Source of the DNA: Candidatus Thalassarchaeaceae archaeon
Lineage (GTDB): Archaea; Thermoplasmatota; Poseidoniia; Poseidoniales; Thalassarchaeaceae
DNA: 15,610 nucleotides
Direction: 5' to 3'
Assembly (NCBI GenBank): GCA_030747885.1
Contig: JASLJW010000018.1
Coordinates: 1-15,610, forward strand
A program made the translations under genes and the position numbers. Of this stretch, positions 14,542 to 15,610 are shown piece by piece (the first letter of the stretch is position 1; every line of letters starts with the position of its first letter). Under the pieces are notes generated by a model. The model saw only the letters and a program-made list of their open reading frames with translations, ran no database searches and was not told where the DNA came from.

Positions 14542-15579
14542 TCAAGCGTCCCCTGGAGTAGTAGTTTGAGATACTTGCCAGGATCCATTTTCATCTATAT
14601 TCGCGCCAAATCCTGATTGGAATCCCCAATCAGAATTGTACTGGACAATATGCACGTCTTGAGTATACGATAAACCGGGTTCGTTGTATGTCAATCTTAG
14701 ATTATCTGCATTGTTATGTAGTCCATCCATCATCCCCCTTCCTAGAACTCCAGTATGGCCTAGGCTAATGACTACACTAGCATTTCCAGTCTCCATCGCA
14801 GTGGAGTCTCCAGTCAATAGTAATACTCCGCCACCTTGCAAGGATTCTTGGCCAATTAGAGTCAAGAATCCATTTCGAGCAAGTCCCCATCCATTCAAAT
14901 CTTCTGCGAATCCTCCATCGTTTCGGATTTCAACCCATTCTGGATCTCCGATTTCGGGATTAGGCACAAATTCAGTAATCCTCATGATTGAAGGAACATT
15001 ACCTGCATCGTGTACTTCCAATCGAATTTCTACAATCTCATTGCCCATGGGGAGAATTCTGAATGCAGCTGCAGAGTTTTGTGCTGCAGTTCTAGGAGTC
15101 CCATCATTGAAAAGAGATATTCCAGATCGCTCTGGATTTGTGCTATGAATAATGTAAATTGAAAGATTTATTGATGCATAATTGGGGAACCCTAATCCAT
15201 TTTTGAGTTGTTCTTCAGTAATATTGCTTAATGCAGAAATTCTTTGAGAATCTAGTTCCCCCTCGATATTTGCTAATCCTGGAAGGACATCGGATCTTAA
15301 CAATTGGCTAGCATTGGCGTAATGCCAGTTTTCGGTTCCATTAGTTTCATCTCTTAATCCATCTAGATAAGGGGTCATCCAACCAGATGAAGATGTTAGT
15401 CGCATGATACCGTCTGATGCGTGTTCATCCAATCGATCAATTATCGGGTCATTTGGGCCTAAACTCAGGCGACTTAGACTGAGAAATGCGGATACAATTA
15501 CCAAGAAGAGAACGAATGCTGAGAGGAATTCAATGACTGCGGTGAGCCCTTCTTCATCAGAGCGCAAGTCTCTCCGCAT
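14542..15579 (-). CDS. Pilin-like protein with C-terminal lamin-tail domain
   Basis: A probable exported surface protein inserted like a pilin. The 345-residue product starts with a charged leader MRRDLRSDEEG, then a 23-residue hydrophobic helix (12-34, LTAVIEFLSAFVLFLVIVSAF), a class III signal arrangement with likely cleavage after G11; a glutamate lies at mature position 6. Residues about 40-190 form an unassigned region, partly beta-rich (for example INLSIYIIHSTN and EIVEIRLEVHD). From about 197 to 320 comes a lamin-tail (LTD) domain signature: SIMRITEFVPNPEIGDPEWVE, then IRN...EDLNGWGLA and later GGGVLLLTGDS. LTD domains are beta-sandwich modules found on many prokaryotic secreted proteins, where they are thought to mediate attachment or DNA or nuclease association. 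It lies 56 bases before the KaiC-like trio on the same strand, with the SPVI pilin on the trio's other side. It may be a minor or tip subunit. The pilin-like N-terminus and LTD are well seen; the role is inferred. Confidence 0.82.
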   Translation of the reverse strand: MRRDLRSDEEGLTAVIEFLSAFVLFLVIVSAFLSLSRLSLGPNDPIIDRLDEHASDGIMRLTSSSGWMTPYLDGLRDETNGTENWHYANASQLLRSDVLPGLANIEGELDSQRISALSNITEEQLKNGLGFPNYASINLSIYIIHSTNPERSGISLFNDGTPRTAAQNSAAAFRILPMGNEIVEIRLEVHDAGNVPSIMRITEFVPNPEIGDPEWVEIRNDGGFAEDLNGWGLARNGFLTLIGQESLQGGGVLLLTGDSTAMETGNASVVISLGHTGVLGRGMMDGLHNNADNLRLTYNEPGLSYTQDVHIVQYNSDWGFQSGFGANIDENGSWQVSQTTTPGDA

Positions 15580-15610
15580 GAAGTATGATTATTTGGAGAG
15601 GACATGAACC

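Noticed and set aside
15589..15610. Possible last codons of another minus-strand gene entering at the right edge, with TAA at 15591-15589
   Set aside because: Only six codons are visible, far too few to support a gene.

Overview
The window looks like chromosomal DNA of an uncultured planktonic euryarchaeon, most likely Marine Group II (Poseidoniales) or a relative. This is inferred from the gene mix. Archaeal genes (ribosomal protein uL16/L10e, the diphthamide enzyme Dph2, an archaeal-type hypoxanthine/guanine phosphoribosyltransferase, SPVI-type pilins, KaiC-like ATPases) sit beside genes of bacterial character (MutS, MutL, a PlsC-fold acyltransferase). Base composition is moderately AT-rich throughout. 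Genes are densely packed, with short gaps or overlaps. I see no tRNA, rRNA, CRISPR array, insertion sequence or obvious long repeat. No gene-free stretch exceeds 300 bases.

Layout. (1) 1-2818, minus strand: a housekeeping group in transcription order rpl10e, hpt, dph2, then a membrane protein resembling the AI-2E permease family that runs off the left edge. It probably reads from a TATA-like promoter just upstream of rpl10e. (2) 2954-10503, plus strand: an unrecognised two-anchor membrane protein, then mutS and mutL (overlapping stop and start), then a membrane-bound acyltransferase. (3) 10504-15579, minus strand: in transcription order a pilin-like protein with a lamin-tail domain, a canonical KaiC-like ATPase, two further RecA/KaiC-like proteins that have lost the phosphate-binding lysine, a small SPVI-type pilin, and aroA (EPSP synthase). 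The plus-strand acyltransferase and minus-strand aroA meet tail to tail with no base between their stop codons.

How the genes work together. MutS and MutL should form a methyl-independent mismatch repair system: MutL carries the endonuclease motifs, and both proteins carry candidate sliding-clamp-binding motifs. The MutS motif QSSLFGWM can be read both as a bacterial beta-clamp motif and as an archaeal PCNA-type PIP box. The most unusual part is the right-hand locus: one intact and two degenerate KaiC/RecA-fold proteins, translationally linked and flanked by two different pilin-like proteins. It may be an undescribed archaeal surface-filament or secretion system in which a three-paralogue ATPase set plays a role like ArlH of the archaellum. 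That function is inference; gene order and motif loss are visible directly.
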